From Bradyrhizobium sp. CCBAU 51765 (lineage in GTDB: Bacteria; Pseudomonadota; Alphaproteobacteria; Rhizobiales; Xanthobacteraceae): 64,000 nucleotides of DNA. Below, in pieces: positions 18,342 through 27,180 of this stretch; positions within the stretch are counted from its first letter, which is position 1; the number at the start of each line of letters is the position of its first letter. A program made the translations under genes and the position numbers. Location of the stretch: the NCBI RefSeq assembly GCF_015291725.1, contig NZ_CP030038.1, positions 930,001 to 994,000 on the forward strand, read 5' to 3'. Under the pieces are notes generated by a model. The model saw only the letters and a list, made by a program, of their open reading frames with translations, did not search any database and was not told the origin of the DNA.

Positions 18342-19021
18342 AGCTTGATCAGGCCCTGCTGCACCGCCTCGAACACCGCTTCGCTGCGCGTGTGCACTTC
18401 GAGCTTGCGATAGATGTTCTTGATGTGGCCGGGCACGGTCTGCCTGGACAGGCCGAGATGGCTCGCGATCTCGGCATAGCTGAAGCCCTTCGCGATGCCC
18501 CACAGGATGTCGATCTCGCGCGGGGTCAGTCTTGCCGTGTTGAGCGCGGGGCCGGGCGGCGGCTCGGCCGAATTCTGTGCGACGCCTTGCGTTCTGCGCA
18601 CGATGAAACGGGCGATCGAGGCCGAGATCGGCGAATGGCCGGCGACCAGGTCGCGCACGGTGGTGGCGATGTCGGTGGGGAAGGCGTCCTTGAGCAGATA
18701 GCCGGTGGCGCCGACCGTGATCGCGGAGATCACGCTCTCCTCGTCGCCGAGCGCGGAGATCACCATGATCTCGGTGTCGGGAAAGCGCCGCCTCATCTCG
18801 CGGATCAGCTCGACGCCGTGGCCGTCGGGCAGCCGCAGGTCGGTCAGCAGCACGCGCGGCGCGCCGCCGCTCAGGGCCTGCCGCGCCTCCGCGAGCGTGC
18901 CGGCGCTACGCACCTCGTAACCGGCCTTGACCAGCGCATCCTGGAGCCGCCAGCAGGTCGGCGCGTCGTCCTCGACGAGGAGGATGGTGATGGCCTCACC
19001 GGTCTCGCCCTGTTCGGTCAT
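18338..19021 (-). CDS. LuxR/NarL-family response regulator
   Basis: A 227-residue cytoplasmic regulator. The receiver domain (about 10-125) has the acidic pair in LLVEDDA and the phosphoacceptor Asp61 in LLTDLRLPDGHG. The C-terminal LuxR helix-turn-helix reads LTPREIDILWGIAKGFSYAE followed by IASHLGLSRQTVPGHIKNIY. ATG at 19021 is preferred to ATG at 19027 because GGGA lies 8 bases upstream of it. It is the first gene of a two-gene operon with the kinase at 16404-18341, overlapping by 4 bases. Confidence 0.92.
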   Translation of the reverse strand: MTEQGETGEAITILLVEDDAPTCWRLQDALVKAGYEVRSAGTLAEARQALSGGAPRVLLTDLRLPDGHGVELIREMRRRFPDTEIMVISALGDEESVISAITVGATGYLLKDAFPTDIATTVRDLVAGHSPISASIARFIVRRTQGVAQNSAEPPPGPALNTARLTPREIDILWGIAKGFSYAEIASHLGLSRQTVPGHIKNIYRKLEVHTRSEAVFEAVQQGLIKL

Positions 19022-19152
19022 GATCATCGTCCCGCGACCCGCGTGTCCCCCGCGGCGCGAGGCAAGTTTAACCGCAGCGCGGATGCCGCGACACCCATAA
19101 TCATGGGGGCGGCAAGTCTTTCGGAGCGCGGCGGATCACGCCGGTCATGGCT

Positions 19153-21921
19153 CTATTTGTTCGCCGGCGAGGACGCCGGCTTGTCGGGGGTCGGTAGCCG
19201 CTGCACCGTCATCCGCGCCGTGCCACTGTTGTTCCTGTAGTACTGGTCGTCCGGTCCGAAATAGGCGGCGTATCTTGTCGGGAGCATCCATCGCAGGAAG
19301 CCCGGAAAGATCTGCACGGCGTCGTTGACGTAGAAGAACAGCTCACCGGAGTCCGGCGCCACGAACTCGGCAACCATCCGGTCTGCCAGCTTCTGTGCGT
19401 CCCAGACCTTGCGGGCCGTATCGCTCTTCGGAAGCGCATCGAATGTGCTCATCCCGGCCACGTCGCTCTTCAGTTTCTTCAGCTTCTCCGTGTCGGCGGG
19501 ATCCGGCAGCTCCGTCGCATCTTCGAGATGGACGGGATATCTGTTCTTCGACTTGTCGTTGTCCTTTTCCGCGGGGAGGGTCGGATTCATCCTGCGGGGC
19601 AGCTCGTCGGAGGACATCGCATTCACGGCTTGCAGCGGTTGGTCGTTCAAGCCCTTCTCGCCGACGCGCACCAGCGGCTGAAACCAGTTCGCGCCGAACA
19701 GCCGTCGAAGCGGCAAGGCGAAGTAGTGATGGATTTCGTAGGTCTGGAATCCATTGACGCCGGTCATGATCGTGCGGTCGAACCAGGGGTCTTCCATATC
19801 GATCCAGACGCGGTATTTGCGGCCCTTCTCGACCGCGAGTCTGCTCGCCCAGCAGAACTGGTCGACCTTGAATGGCTCGGGCGCCTGCACGGCGTCGTCG
19901 CCTACCGGCTGGGCCGGCGCGATATTCGCCGGCACCTTTGTCCCCGCTCTCGTTTCCCTTTCCGCTTTTGTTTCCGGGCTCTCGCAAACCTGTCCCGTCG
20001 CGACGCGCCAGGTGAAGAAGCTGCTTGAGCCGATCAGAAGACCCGAGCCATAGATCGCGATGATGGAGACGACCGGAATCACGAACTTGGCGAACGGGAA
20101 ACGTATCCAGCCGGCATTTCTCTGCATGAAGCCGCCGAATTTGAACAAGAAGTTCAGTCTGCTGAGGTTCTTCACGCTTGCCTTGCGGTCCGGCCGGTAC
20201 CATGCGAGCCGCGCGCGCTCCTGGATGCCATCGCGCAGCCGGGAGTTCACATGCCAGACGCCCCACGCAAGCAGCACGACGAGCGAGGTCAGGAAGGGAT
20301 AGTAAAGCGCGATGTCGAGCCATGGTCCGGCATAGGACGGCAAGACGTTCCTGAGCGTGTTGGCGATGGACCCGACCAAGGCGCCGAGACCCCAGTCGAT
20401 GTCGGTGATGATCCGCAGCACGAGAGTATCGCGCAGGCCGTTATCCACCGACAGTTCGACGATCTTGCGCGCGATCCACGGCCAGGCGACGATCACGCCC
20501 GCCATGGCGAGGAGCGAGAAATAGGCGATGCGTCGCCACCACACCGCGCCGTGCGCGAGATTGACCATCTCGGCGTCGGGCGCTGCCATGGCGGTGAAGG
20601 CGCCGGCCCCCTCCTTGCTCGCCAGGCTCTTCGCCTTCTTGAGATAAGCCTCCTGCATTGCCTTGTGCGTGCCGCCGTCGGTGAGCTCCTGGATGCTTCC
20701 GTCCGGCATCAGCACGCGTGCATTCGCAGGAAGCATGATCGGCGCGTAGTCGTCGCAGCCGAACAACATCCGCTCGACCACCGCGAAGTGCACCACAGGC
20801 GGGCCGCCATTCTCCCTGCCACCGAGGATCGGACGAGGATCGTATCGGTACAGCACCGCCGCGCCGCTGCGTGAATCATGGCGAGGTCCGATCGCCGACT
20901 GATAGGCCTGGAAATGCTCGATGGATCCATTCTGGAAACGAAGCTGCCCACCGAGCTGCTCGATCATCCAGACCAGCGGCACGAAGGACAGGGTGGATTC
21001 CGGATAGCCGCCGCCGATGTCGGAATGGACGCCTGCGAACCACACCTCCTCGACGGTCTGGCCGGCCGCCAAACGGCTATGGTCGATCCGCAGTGGATGA
21101 AAGGTTGTGCGCTCGTCATCCAGCGCCAGCGCGTGGCAGATGTGCTTCACCTTGTGCGCGGGCCGGTGATTGCGGAACGAGATTGGCCAGATCGCCCAAT
21201 CGATCGCAACACGCAGCTCCTCGATCGGGACGCCGAAAGCTTCGACCGTGTCGAACAGGCCAAGGAATTCGATGTTGACGTCCTTGCGGCCGTTCATCGC
21301 GGCGCGGACATCGGCGTAAGCGCGGTGCCGGCAGATCGCATGATAGAGGTAGAGCAGGGCATCGCGGATGAGGCGCGCGATCCAGATCGTCGGCAGGCTC
21401 TTCTGCAACGGCACGGTACCGCGGCGGTAGGCCCGCCACGCCGCCATGGCGTTGCGTCCCATCTCGGCATGCGACAGCGGCTCGCCCTTGATCTCCGCCG
21501 GCACCAGCCCCTGGCTCGCGATCAGCGCCGCCAGCGTGCGCGCGGTGAAGGCGCCGCGGCTGAAGCCGAAGATGTAGATCTCGTCGCCCTCCCGCCAATT
21601 CCAGCACAGGAAGCGATAGAGTTTTCGGACGTTGGAGGGCACGCCGATGCCGGTGGCACCGTCGAGCGCAGCAAGCGGGGCCCACCCGGCGGTCCCGACG
21701 CCCTTGATATAGTAGGCGATCTGGTCCGGTTCGGTGTGGTCGAGCGCCTCATAGAGTCGCCAGACGCTGGACTCCTGCGCGGTGAAGGCGTTGCCCGTCC
21801 CGTCGGCAAACAGCACCAACTTGCGCCGCGATGGGGCTGTGGCCGCGCCCGCATTCGAGCCGACGGGCGCCTCGTGATGTCCAATGGGATCGCCGTTCGG
21901 CGCACCGTCATTGTGCGGCAT
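19153..21921 (-). CDS. DUF2235-domain hydrolase (Tle1-like)
   Basis: A 922-residue protein. The N-terminal alpha/beta-hydrolase domain (about 33-400) opens KLVLFADGTGN and has the nucleophile elbow IYIFGFSRGAFTARTLA with Ser121 in GFSRG. These are hallmarks of DUF2235, the family that includes type VI phospholipase effectors. The C-terminal half has membrane segments (ISLIAMA-like stretch near 475, PFLTSLVVLLAWGVW near 555 and VIPVVSIIAIYGSGLL near 620) and a large soluble tail. GGAGG 6 bases before ATG 21921 fixes the start. No VgrG, PAAR or immunity-like gene is adjacent, so a secreted-effector role is unproven. Confidence 0.85.
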   Translation of the reverse strand: MPHNDGAPNGDPIGHHEAPVGSNAGAATAPSRRKLVLFADGTGNAFTAQESSVWRLYEALDHTEPDQIAYYIKGVGTAGWAPLAALDGATGIGVPSNVRKLYRFLCWNWREGDEIYIFGFSRGAFTARTLAALIASQGLVPAEIKGEPLSHAEMGRNAMAAWRAYRRGTVPLQKSLPTIWIARLIRDALLYLYHAICRHRAYADVRAAMNGRKDVNIEFLGLFDTVEAFGVPIEELRVAIDWAIWPISFRNHRPAHKVKHICHALALDDERTTFHPLRIDHSRLAAGQTVEEVWFAGVHSDIGGGYPESTLSFVPLVWMIEQLGGQLRFQNGSIEHFQAYQSAIGPRHDSRSGAAVLYRYDPRPILGGRENGGPPVVHFAVVERMLFGCDDYAPIMLPANARVLMPDGSIQELTDGGTHKAMQEAYLKKAKSLASKEGAGAFTAMAAPDAEMVNLAHGAVWWRRIAYFSLLAMAGVIVAWPWIARKIVELSVDNGLRDTLVLRIITDIDWGLGALVGSIANTLRNVLPSYAGPWLDIALYYPFLTSLVVLLAWGVWHVNSRLRDGIQERARLAWYRPDRKASVKNLSRLNFLFKFGGFMQRNAGWIRFPFAKFVIPVVSIIAIYGSGLLIGSSSFFTWRVATGQVCESPETKAERETRAGTKVPANIAPAQPVGDDAVQAPEPFKVDQFCWASRLAVEKGRKYRVWIDMEDPWFDRTIMTGVNGFQTYEIHHYFALPLRRLFGANWFQPLVRVGEKGLNDQPLQAVNAMSSDELPRRMNPTLPAEKDNDKSKNRYPVHLEDATELPDPADTEKLKKLKSDVAGMSTFDALPKSDTARKVWDAQKLADRMVAEFVAPDSGELFFYVNDAVQIFPGFLRWMLPTRYAAYFGPDDQYYRNNSGTARMTVQRLPTPDKPASSPANK

Positions 21922-22078
21922 GGGCTCCTCCGACAATGCGACCGGAGAAGGTTCAAGCCCGTTTCAGGCCGCATGCTCCGGGTTCAATCAATGATTGCGT
22001 CACGGACATAAAGGTGCATCCTGGATCAGGACGCCCTTAGGGAGCAAGCGCGATCATGTATCCTGGCGCTGCCCCGGC

Positions 22079-22312
22079 CTACGACAGGTCGACCCGTGGC
22101 GGCGGATAGCGACGCGCCAGCATGGCAAGCGGCAGGTGTCGCTCGTCCTCCGGCAGTTCCATATAGGCCAGCACGAGCGGCCGCTTCCAGTCACCGATAC
22201 CGAAATCCATCGCCATCCATTTTTGTGGCTCGGGTCCCTCGAGGCCCCGGACCCAGACGAAATAGCGGGGCAGGTCGTCGGCGTCCGTATCCGTCGTGCG
22301 TCTCCTGGCCAT
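22079..22312 (-). CDS. Hypothetical protein
   Basis: A 77-residue protein with an acidic/basic N-terminus (MARRRTTDTDADDLPRYFVW) and LEGPEPQKWMAMDFGIGDWK in the centre. It has no signal peptide or membrane segment. The coding pattern is plausible and differs from the repeat DNA beside it. The ribosome site is weak (GGGACAG). Function is unknown. Confidence 0.5.
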   Translation of the reverse strand: MARRRTTDTDADDLPRYFVWVRGLEGPEPQKWMAMDFGIGDWKRPLVLAYMELPEDERHLPLAMLARRYPPPRVDLS

Positions 22313-23061
22313 CGAAGCTGTCCCGCTGCATCAACATCACTGCCAGAGGATATAGGTCTTAGCCCGGCGAAGTCGAACGCTTGGCGGCGTTCCGCGCAAC
22401 GTCAATCGGTTGCGCGACGGTCGATCAGGCGCCGCTTTCCCGTGCTCGAGGCAGAAAGTCAAGGGTATGGCATCAAAAATTCCGATTGACCGAAATTCGG
22501 AAATATCGTATGTGTCCCTCACCCCGGCCCAAGGATAGGGGCGTTTCGCGATCGTCACGATACGCGGGCCGGGTGGCGGTGGGCGTGGAGCGCATCGGCG
22601 CGCATGCAATCGCAGGGCGGGTTTGGCCCGTGAGCCGTTGAGCGGCGCGCACACGACCGGTGCGATTCGAGCGTACGGCAAAAGCGTGTGGTCCTGACGC
22701 CCGGGGTCTGTGCGTCAAGGCTTGCGGTGGTGCGTGCGGCCCGACCGGGCGCGCGCATCAGTCATCTGCAAGGCGACGGGGGCAATAGTGCATCGCTCCC
22801 CGGGGAGAGCGCGCCATAAGCCGTCAAACCACTGCGCAGGGAAGGCCGGGATGTCCAGGCTGCCCTGTATGCCGCTGTGCATCTGTCTTCGCGCAATTTG
22901 CGCACAGCGGACCGCGGGTGCCAGCCGGCGCCCGGTCTTCCCTGCGCCCTTCCAACGAAGGGGCGTCGAGAGAAGCACAAGACTCGGGCGTGATGCGTCG
23001 CGAGGCTGTACTGGCGTGTCCCGTCGTTTGAAAGTCGATCTGTGCCAGCTCGTCGTGCCAG
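22313..23061. repeat. Long intergenic repeat region with nested hairpins
   Basis: About 750 bases without a credible gene. The right half contains a 17-bp inverted repeat with one mismatch (22834-22850 with 22931-22947). Nested inside it is a 9-bp one (CCGCTGTGC at 22872-22880 with 22902-22910). I recognise this kind of sequence as a dispersed intergenic repeat in bradyrhizobia. Open frames on both strands across it look like artefacts of high GC. Confidence 0.65.
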
Positions 23062-23364
23062 TCACCGCCACAAGTTGCAGATCGCCACGCGGTTGATGTC
23101 GGCGAGGCGGCGGTCGGCGTTTCCGTGCGGATCGAGGCTGCCGACCAGCGTCAGCAGGCGCCGGTAAGCACGATCGGCGACGTCGACCGGCAGCGGGGCC
23201 TCGTCAAAGGCCTCGACATAGCTGCCGACGAGGCCGCTCAACAGACGGCACAGACCGCGCTGGGCGGGATTGTCCCTGCCGAGCGTCTCGAGCTTTTGCT
23301 GAAAGGTCTGGAAGGTCCGCAAGCCGTGGTGTTGCTGCGAAAGCCACGCGTGCAGGTCGTTCAT
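23062..23364 (-). CDS. Hypothetical protein
   Basis: A 100-residue, mainly helical cytoplasmic protein starting MNDLHAWLSQQHHGLRTFQT and containing LLSGLVGSYVEAFDEAPLPV and DVADRAYRRLLTLV. AAGGAG lies 6 bases before the ATG, a strong ribosome site. It is the last chromosomal-looking gene before the island junction at 23546. I do not recognise a function. Confidence 0.72.
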   Translation of the reverse strand: MNDLHAWLSQQHHGLRTFQTFQQKLETLGRDNPAQRGLCRLLSGLVGSYVEAFDEAPLPVDVADRAYRRLLTLVGSLDPHGNADRRLADINRVAICNLWR

Positions 23365-23483
23365 GTGAGCTCCTTCGAGTGACGGAAGAAGCTGACGGTT
23401 TATACAGGGGACATGGGGAGATGGCTAGGGAGGGAAGCGGAGCTTGCCGAGCCAGTCCGCCTTCGCCAAGAGGCTTCGCCGGA

Positions 23484-23547
23484 CACGCTTCGCCCTTCTT
23501 CGGGCTTCGCATGGCCGCGCCACGCGTAGCCCGAAGGGCGAAGCGTG
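23484..23547. repeat. Imperfect long palindrome abutting the att core
   Basis: The arms at 23484-23506 and 23528-23547 (CACGCTTCGCCC... with its complement) pair over about 20 bases with a 2-base bulge. The right arm runs into the 14-base attachment core. It is a REP-like element lying on the chromosomal side of the island junction. Confidence 0.7.
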
Positions 23548-23559
23548 GTGCCCCTGGCC
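23546..23559. other. Left attachment core of the island
   Basis: TGGTGCCCCTGGCC is identical to 60553-60566. It is followed 21 bases from its start by GCCTAG, as in the right copy, and then by about 80 bases of diverged but alignable sequence. Confidence 0.65.
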
Positions 23560-23621
23560 TCTAACTGCCTAGAGCCATAACCATTTGAATTTGAAGCGAC
23601 TTTTGTCGTCAATTGCTGCCG

Positions 23622-23642
23622 ATACCAGCACAAATACCAGCA
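23622..23642. repeat. Paired arm-type repeats, left copy
   Basis: ATACCAGCA occurs at 23622-23630 and 23634-23642, a 12-base period. The pair starts 76 bases after the core start, exactly as at 60629. The spacing suits integrase arm-binding sites. Confidence 0.55.
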
Positions 23643-23969
23643 GGATGACGCGCGGTATTCGCCGACAAAAATAAAATAGCAGGCTTCCGGTAGCGGGCAC
23701 GCCTGTGCCGTTCCAGACTCCACAATTCACCCGACGGGAGTCGAACCCGGCTCTGGCTCGAAATCCCGCGAGGTCAAAGAAGGGTCTTGTCATGTGGATC
23801 CGTCATTCCAACGATGCCTAGCGAAACACCTGCCTCGTCCTAGAGACTTCGGAGGACTGCTCGGTTGCGCTTGGCGCAAGACCGACGCCGAAAGCGCCGA
23901 TCGCGCGACGCTGATCCGCTATATGCTGGACCGCCATGCCGATGGCGTGCCAGTGTCCGGCAACGCTGC

Positions 23970-24310
23970 GGATCATGGGCTACAGGGACCTATGTCACCT
24001 CGGTTTGCGCCACAGCTTCGCGAGCATCGCCAACGATCTCGGCTTTACCGAGGTGACGATCGCGGCGCTGGTTGGCCATGCCAAGGGCTCGGTAACGAGC
24101 AAGTACATCCATACACTTGACACGGCCCTCATCATGGCTGCGGACACGATCTCCGGCTACATCCAAGGGCTCCTCGATGGCATCGAGTTCAAGCAGACTG
24201 CCTACGCGTTGGATCGCGATTCGCGAAAGGCCGCCCTGGCGCGCTTCCTAAAGAGAGCTTCGAGTGGCGACCAACAGCTGATCGAGCAGGAGTGCCAATT
24301 GGCGGCTTAG
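23970..24310 (+). pseudogene. Truncated tyrosine recombinase (integrase), C-terminal part
   Basis: Only the catalytic C-terminus is present. It reads LGLRHSFASIANDLGFTEV, then IAALVGHAKGSVTSKYIHT with the nucleophile Tyr, then TALIMAADTISGYIQGLLDG. These are the box II Arg/His and the active-site Tyr region of phage-type integrases. Upstream the frame loses similarity, and the N-terminal arm-binding and core-binding domains are missing. A full-length enzyme would have about 350-420 residues. It lies about 0.4 kb inside the left attachment core, as expected for an island integrase. Confidence 0.75.
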
Positions 24311-24528
24311 TTAGGGTCTATACCAGTCCTGGCGGGCTAGCCTTAGTAGCAACGAAAAACCTCCGAGGCGCGACCAGGCGCAAGAAGCAGCCTAGGACCG
24401 GGGTGCCGCATCGTTCGAATTTGTTGAACGATAAGTTCGAAGATCTGCTACTTCCCTAGATGGCAGCTGAACTCCGAAGATGGGTCATACGGCCATGCGG
24501 TCTTGGTTCAAAGGATTCGGGGGATGCA

Positions 24529-25248
24529 ATGACACTAGAGCTTCAGCGGCACGTGCAGAAGGATGATGAGAGCCCCTTTTACATTGATGAACTCATCAAA
24601 TGTCGTCGGGCGAAACGTGGCTTTACAGACAAATCCGTTCCAACCGAAGTTGTTAAGGACATCCTCTCGATCGCTAGGTTCGCCCCTAGTTCGAGCAACA
24701 CTCAACCGTGGAAATGCTACGTATTGACCGGGAAGGCCCGCGAGCGCGTAGTTGCTGCAGCGGTGAAGAATTTCAATGACAACCATGACAAACTGACTCC
24801 GGAATATCCATTTTTTCCGGAACCACTTCACGAGCCCCATTTGTCGGTCTTCACCAAGTTTCGTGGTCAACTAGGAGACGCGCAGGGGGTAGAAAGAAGC
24901 GACAAGGAAAGCCGCCGCCGCGATGTAGCGAGACAGTTTATGTTCTTTGGCGCGCCAGTCGGTCTCATTTTCACGATGGACCGGAAACTGGTCCCCGCAA
25001 GCTTCATCTGCTACGGCGCCTTCCTCCAAACGGTAATGTTGGCGGCTCAGGGCCGAGGACTTGATACGCTTCCTCAACAGATTTGGTCGTTGCAATATCA
25101 AGTGCTGCGTAAGGAGCTTGGCATTCCTGAAAGCGATATGGTCGTGTGCGGCATGTGTATTGGCTACGCAGACAACGGCCTTCCCGAGAACAACATGGCG
25201 CTTGATAAGTTCGGGCCGGAGAAGTTCGCAACGTTCCTCGACGTCTAG
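24529..25248 (+). CDS. Nitroreductase-family flavoprotein
   Basis: A 239-residue cytoplasmic FMN enzyme. The phosphate-binding start of the fold reads KCRRAKRGFTDKSVPTEVVK, and ARFAPSSSNTQPWKCYVLTG is the classic nitroreductase segment. The C-terminus has DMVVCGMCIGYAD. Such enzymes reduce nitroaromatics, quinones or dehalogenate halophenols with NAD(P)H. ATG at 24529 has GGGGGA upstream. It lies beside GST and ring-cleavage genes, so it may act on an aromatic nitro or quinone intermediate. The exact substrate is not readable. Base use is AT-richer than in the chromosome to the left. Confidence 0.88.
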   Translation: MTLELQRHVQKDDESPFYIDELIKCRRAKRGFTDKSVPTEVVKDILSIARFAPSSSNTQPWKCYVLTGKARERVVAAAVKNFNDNHDKLTPEYPFFPEPLHEPHLSVFTKFRGQLGDAQGVERSDKESRRRDVARQFMFFGAPVGLIFTMDRKLVPASFICYGAFLQTVMLAAQGRGLDTLPQQIWSLQYQVLRKELGIPESDMVVCGMCIGYADNGLPENNMALDKFGPEKFATFLDV

Positions 25249-25270
25249 ACATCCCTGTGCTGGGTACGGA

Positions 25271-25888
25271 TTATCTTGAAGGGGCCGTCCCTTCGATAAG
25301 CGGTACCCAGCCATCGATCGATCGTACGTCGTCCAACCATCTGAGAATTCCGGGGTATCGCTCCATCTGGTATCCGCCCTCTGCAGCCAGGGACACGTAG
25401 GCGAAGACTGCAGTGTCGGCTATCGTGTAGCCATTACCCACTAGCCAGTCTCGATTTCCAATCCAGTCCTCGAGTTTTTGTAAAGCGCTGTATCCGTCCT
25501 TTTGCCGGTAGGCGATTTCGCCTGCCATCTGGGATGCCTGGCCGCGAAGATTGTAAACACGTGGATATGCGATGGCCTTTTGAAGATCGGCTTGTTCGAA
25601 AAACAGCCAGCTGAGCACCTCCGTGCGCGCATGCCGGTCGCCAGGAAGAAAACGCGTTCCTTCTGCCAAATGCATCAAGATGGCGCCGGACTCCACGATG
25701 GGGCGACCATCCTCCAACACTAATGTCGGGACTCTCGAGAACCGGCTAATTCTTTCGAAATCCGGTTGTTGAGTATCGCCTCGGACCAAGTCCAGAGTAA
25801 TTCTCTCGTACTTGAGGTTCAGCTGAGAAAGCAGAATTCGGACCTTCCAACAGTTTCCAGATAGCAGGCTATCGTAAAGACGAAACAT
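25271..25888 (-). CDS. Glutathione S-transferase
   Basis: A 205-residue cytoplasmic GST. The N-terminal thioredoxin-like domain reads MFRLYDSLLSGNCWKVRILL with Ser10/Asn12/Cys13 near the active site, then RVPTLVLEDGRPIVESGAIL with the glutathione-binding cis-Pro and Glu-Ser. The helical C-terminal domain has NGYTIADTAVFAYVSLA. It is divergent from the LysR gene at 26091, so the regulator may control both. It could conjugate or isomerise an aromatic intermediate. Confidence 0.9.
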   Translation of the reverse strand: MFRLYDSLLSGNCWKVRILLSQLNLKYERITLDLVRGDTQQPDFERISRFSRVPTLVLEDGRPIVESGAILMHLAEGTRFLPGDRHARTEVLSWLFFEQADLQKAIAYPRVYNLRGQASQMAGEIAYRQKDGYSALQKLEDWIGNRDWLVGNGYTIADTAVFAYVSLAAEGGYQMERYPGILRWLDDVRSIDGWVPLIEGTAPSR

Positions 25889-26090
25889 GGCTTACTCCGG
25901 CGAATGGCTTACTCCGATGGGCATCGAGTTCGAGACAGAATACGAGCCACTGGTGTCGAGAGACAAGCAAGGGGTGTGCCTGTTGAGGTCAGAACGGCGG
26001 GTGTCTAGAATAGCTTAAATCGAACTGTACATCTAAAAGTGCGAGCCGTGTCTTTTGTCAGCCTGAGGTACACATCAATCAGCTTGCGTC

Positions 26091-27047
26091 ATGCTTGATC
26101 TCAAGGATGTCTTCTATTTTGTCCAGGTTGTTGACAGAGGGGGCTTTACCTCTGCGAGTAGATCGTTGGGCTTGCCGAAATCCACCTTGAGCCATCGGAT
26201 AAGAGAACTCGAGGGCACTTTGGGCGTAACGTTACTCAACAGAACATCGCGTCGTTTCGGTATGACCGAAGTGGGGACGCAGTTCTATCATTACGCTCAG
26301 ACATTGCTGCAGACGGCCGAGGTCGCGGAGGAGGCGGTGCGCCAGAGGGCAACCGAGCCCAGCGGCGTCATCAGAATGACGACGGCCGTCGAAATCGCTC
26401 AGTTCGCATTGAAGGACCTGATACCGATATTTCTCAAGAAGTATCCGAAAGTTCAGATCGTCGAGATTACTACGGATGCCCTCGTCGATATCGTCGCCGA
26501 CGGCTTCGACCTGGCTTTGCGGGGCCATACCTCGCCGTTGCAGAATTCATCACTGGTCCAGCGGGCCATCGCGCGCGCGCCGTGGTACTTGTTCGCCGGA
26601 CCTGGATATTTGGACGCCAGGGGTGCCCCCGCCACCCCTGAGGAAATTGCCCAACACGATACTATCTCGATAGCGAGGACGAGCTCATCGAATCTGGTAT
26701 TGACGGGCCCCAACGGCCGCAGGTGCATCGTGCAGACAGCACCTCGCTTTCAGAGCAACAACCTTGTTGCGCTGAAGGAATCAGCATGCGCCAATCTGGG
26801 CATCGCCGCATTGCCAGGTTACATTTGCCGAGACGAAATTGCTGCGGGAAAGCTGAAGCAGATATTGCCGCGTTGGATTGCGGCAGACGCGCGCGTCTCG
26901 GCCCTTATCCCATATAAGCGGGGCCTTCTTCCTGCGGTCAGGGCCTTGGTCGATTTCCTGGCGTCGGAGATACCGCGCGTGACCGCATTCGAGCCTGCGC
27001 CGGCGGAAGACGTGCACGTCAAAGCGTCGAGCAAGCGATCGACCTGA
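26091..27047 (+). CDS. LysR-family transcriptional regulator
   Basis: A 318-residue regulator. The winged helix-turn-helix is at about 1-60 (DVFYFVQVVDRGGFTSASRS followed by LGLPKSTLSHRIRELEGTLG). The periplasmic-binding-protein-like co-inducer domain follows (GVIRMTTAVEIAQFALKDLI). It is of the CrgA/DmlR branch of the family. It stands between a divergent GST gene and the ring-cleavage/maleylacetate reductase operon, which suggests it activates one or both in response to an aromatic intermediate, as PcpR does in chlorophenol degraders. No ribosome site is obvious before the ATG. Confidence 0.92.
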   Translation: MLDLKDVFYFVQVVDRGGFTSASRSLGLPKSTLSHRIRELEGTLGVTLLNRTSRRFGMTEVGTQFYHYAQTLLQTAEVAEEAVRQRATEPSGVIRMTTAVEIAQFALKDLIPIFLKKYPKVQIVEITTDALVDIVADGFDLALRGHTSPLQNSSLVQRAIARAPWYLFAGPGYLDARGAPATPEEIAQHDTISIARTSSSNLVLTGPNGRRCIVQTAPRFQSNNLVALKESACANLGIAALPGYICRDEIAAGKLKQILPRWIAADARVSALIPYKRGLLPAVRALVDFLASEIPRVTAFEPAPAEDVHVKASSKRST

Positions 27048-27180
27048 GGATTTGCCTCTCCGTCCAACAAATTGAACGCTACGTCCTTCGCTGAGTATCT
27101 TCATATCCCTCAGTAGCGCTGCCATCCTTCGCGATGGGTAGAGACGCCGCTTCAGCGGCCTGTGATCGCGAGGGTTTAAG

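Noticed and set aside
22473..23096. Several short frames on both strands in the repeat region
   Set aside because: They are Arg- and Pro-rich, mutually overlapping and lie in hairpin-rich repeat DNA.
23736..23748. tRNA T-arm-like GGGAGTCGAACCC
   Set aside because: No acceptor stem, anticodon arm or D-arm can be folded around it; at most it is a tRNA relic near the att site.
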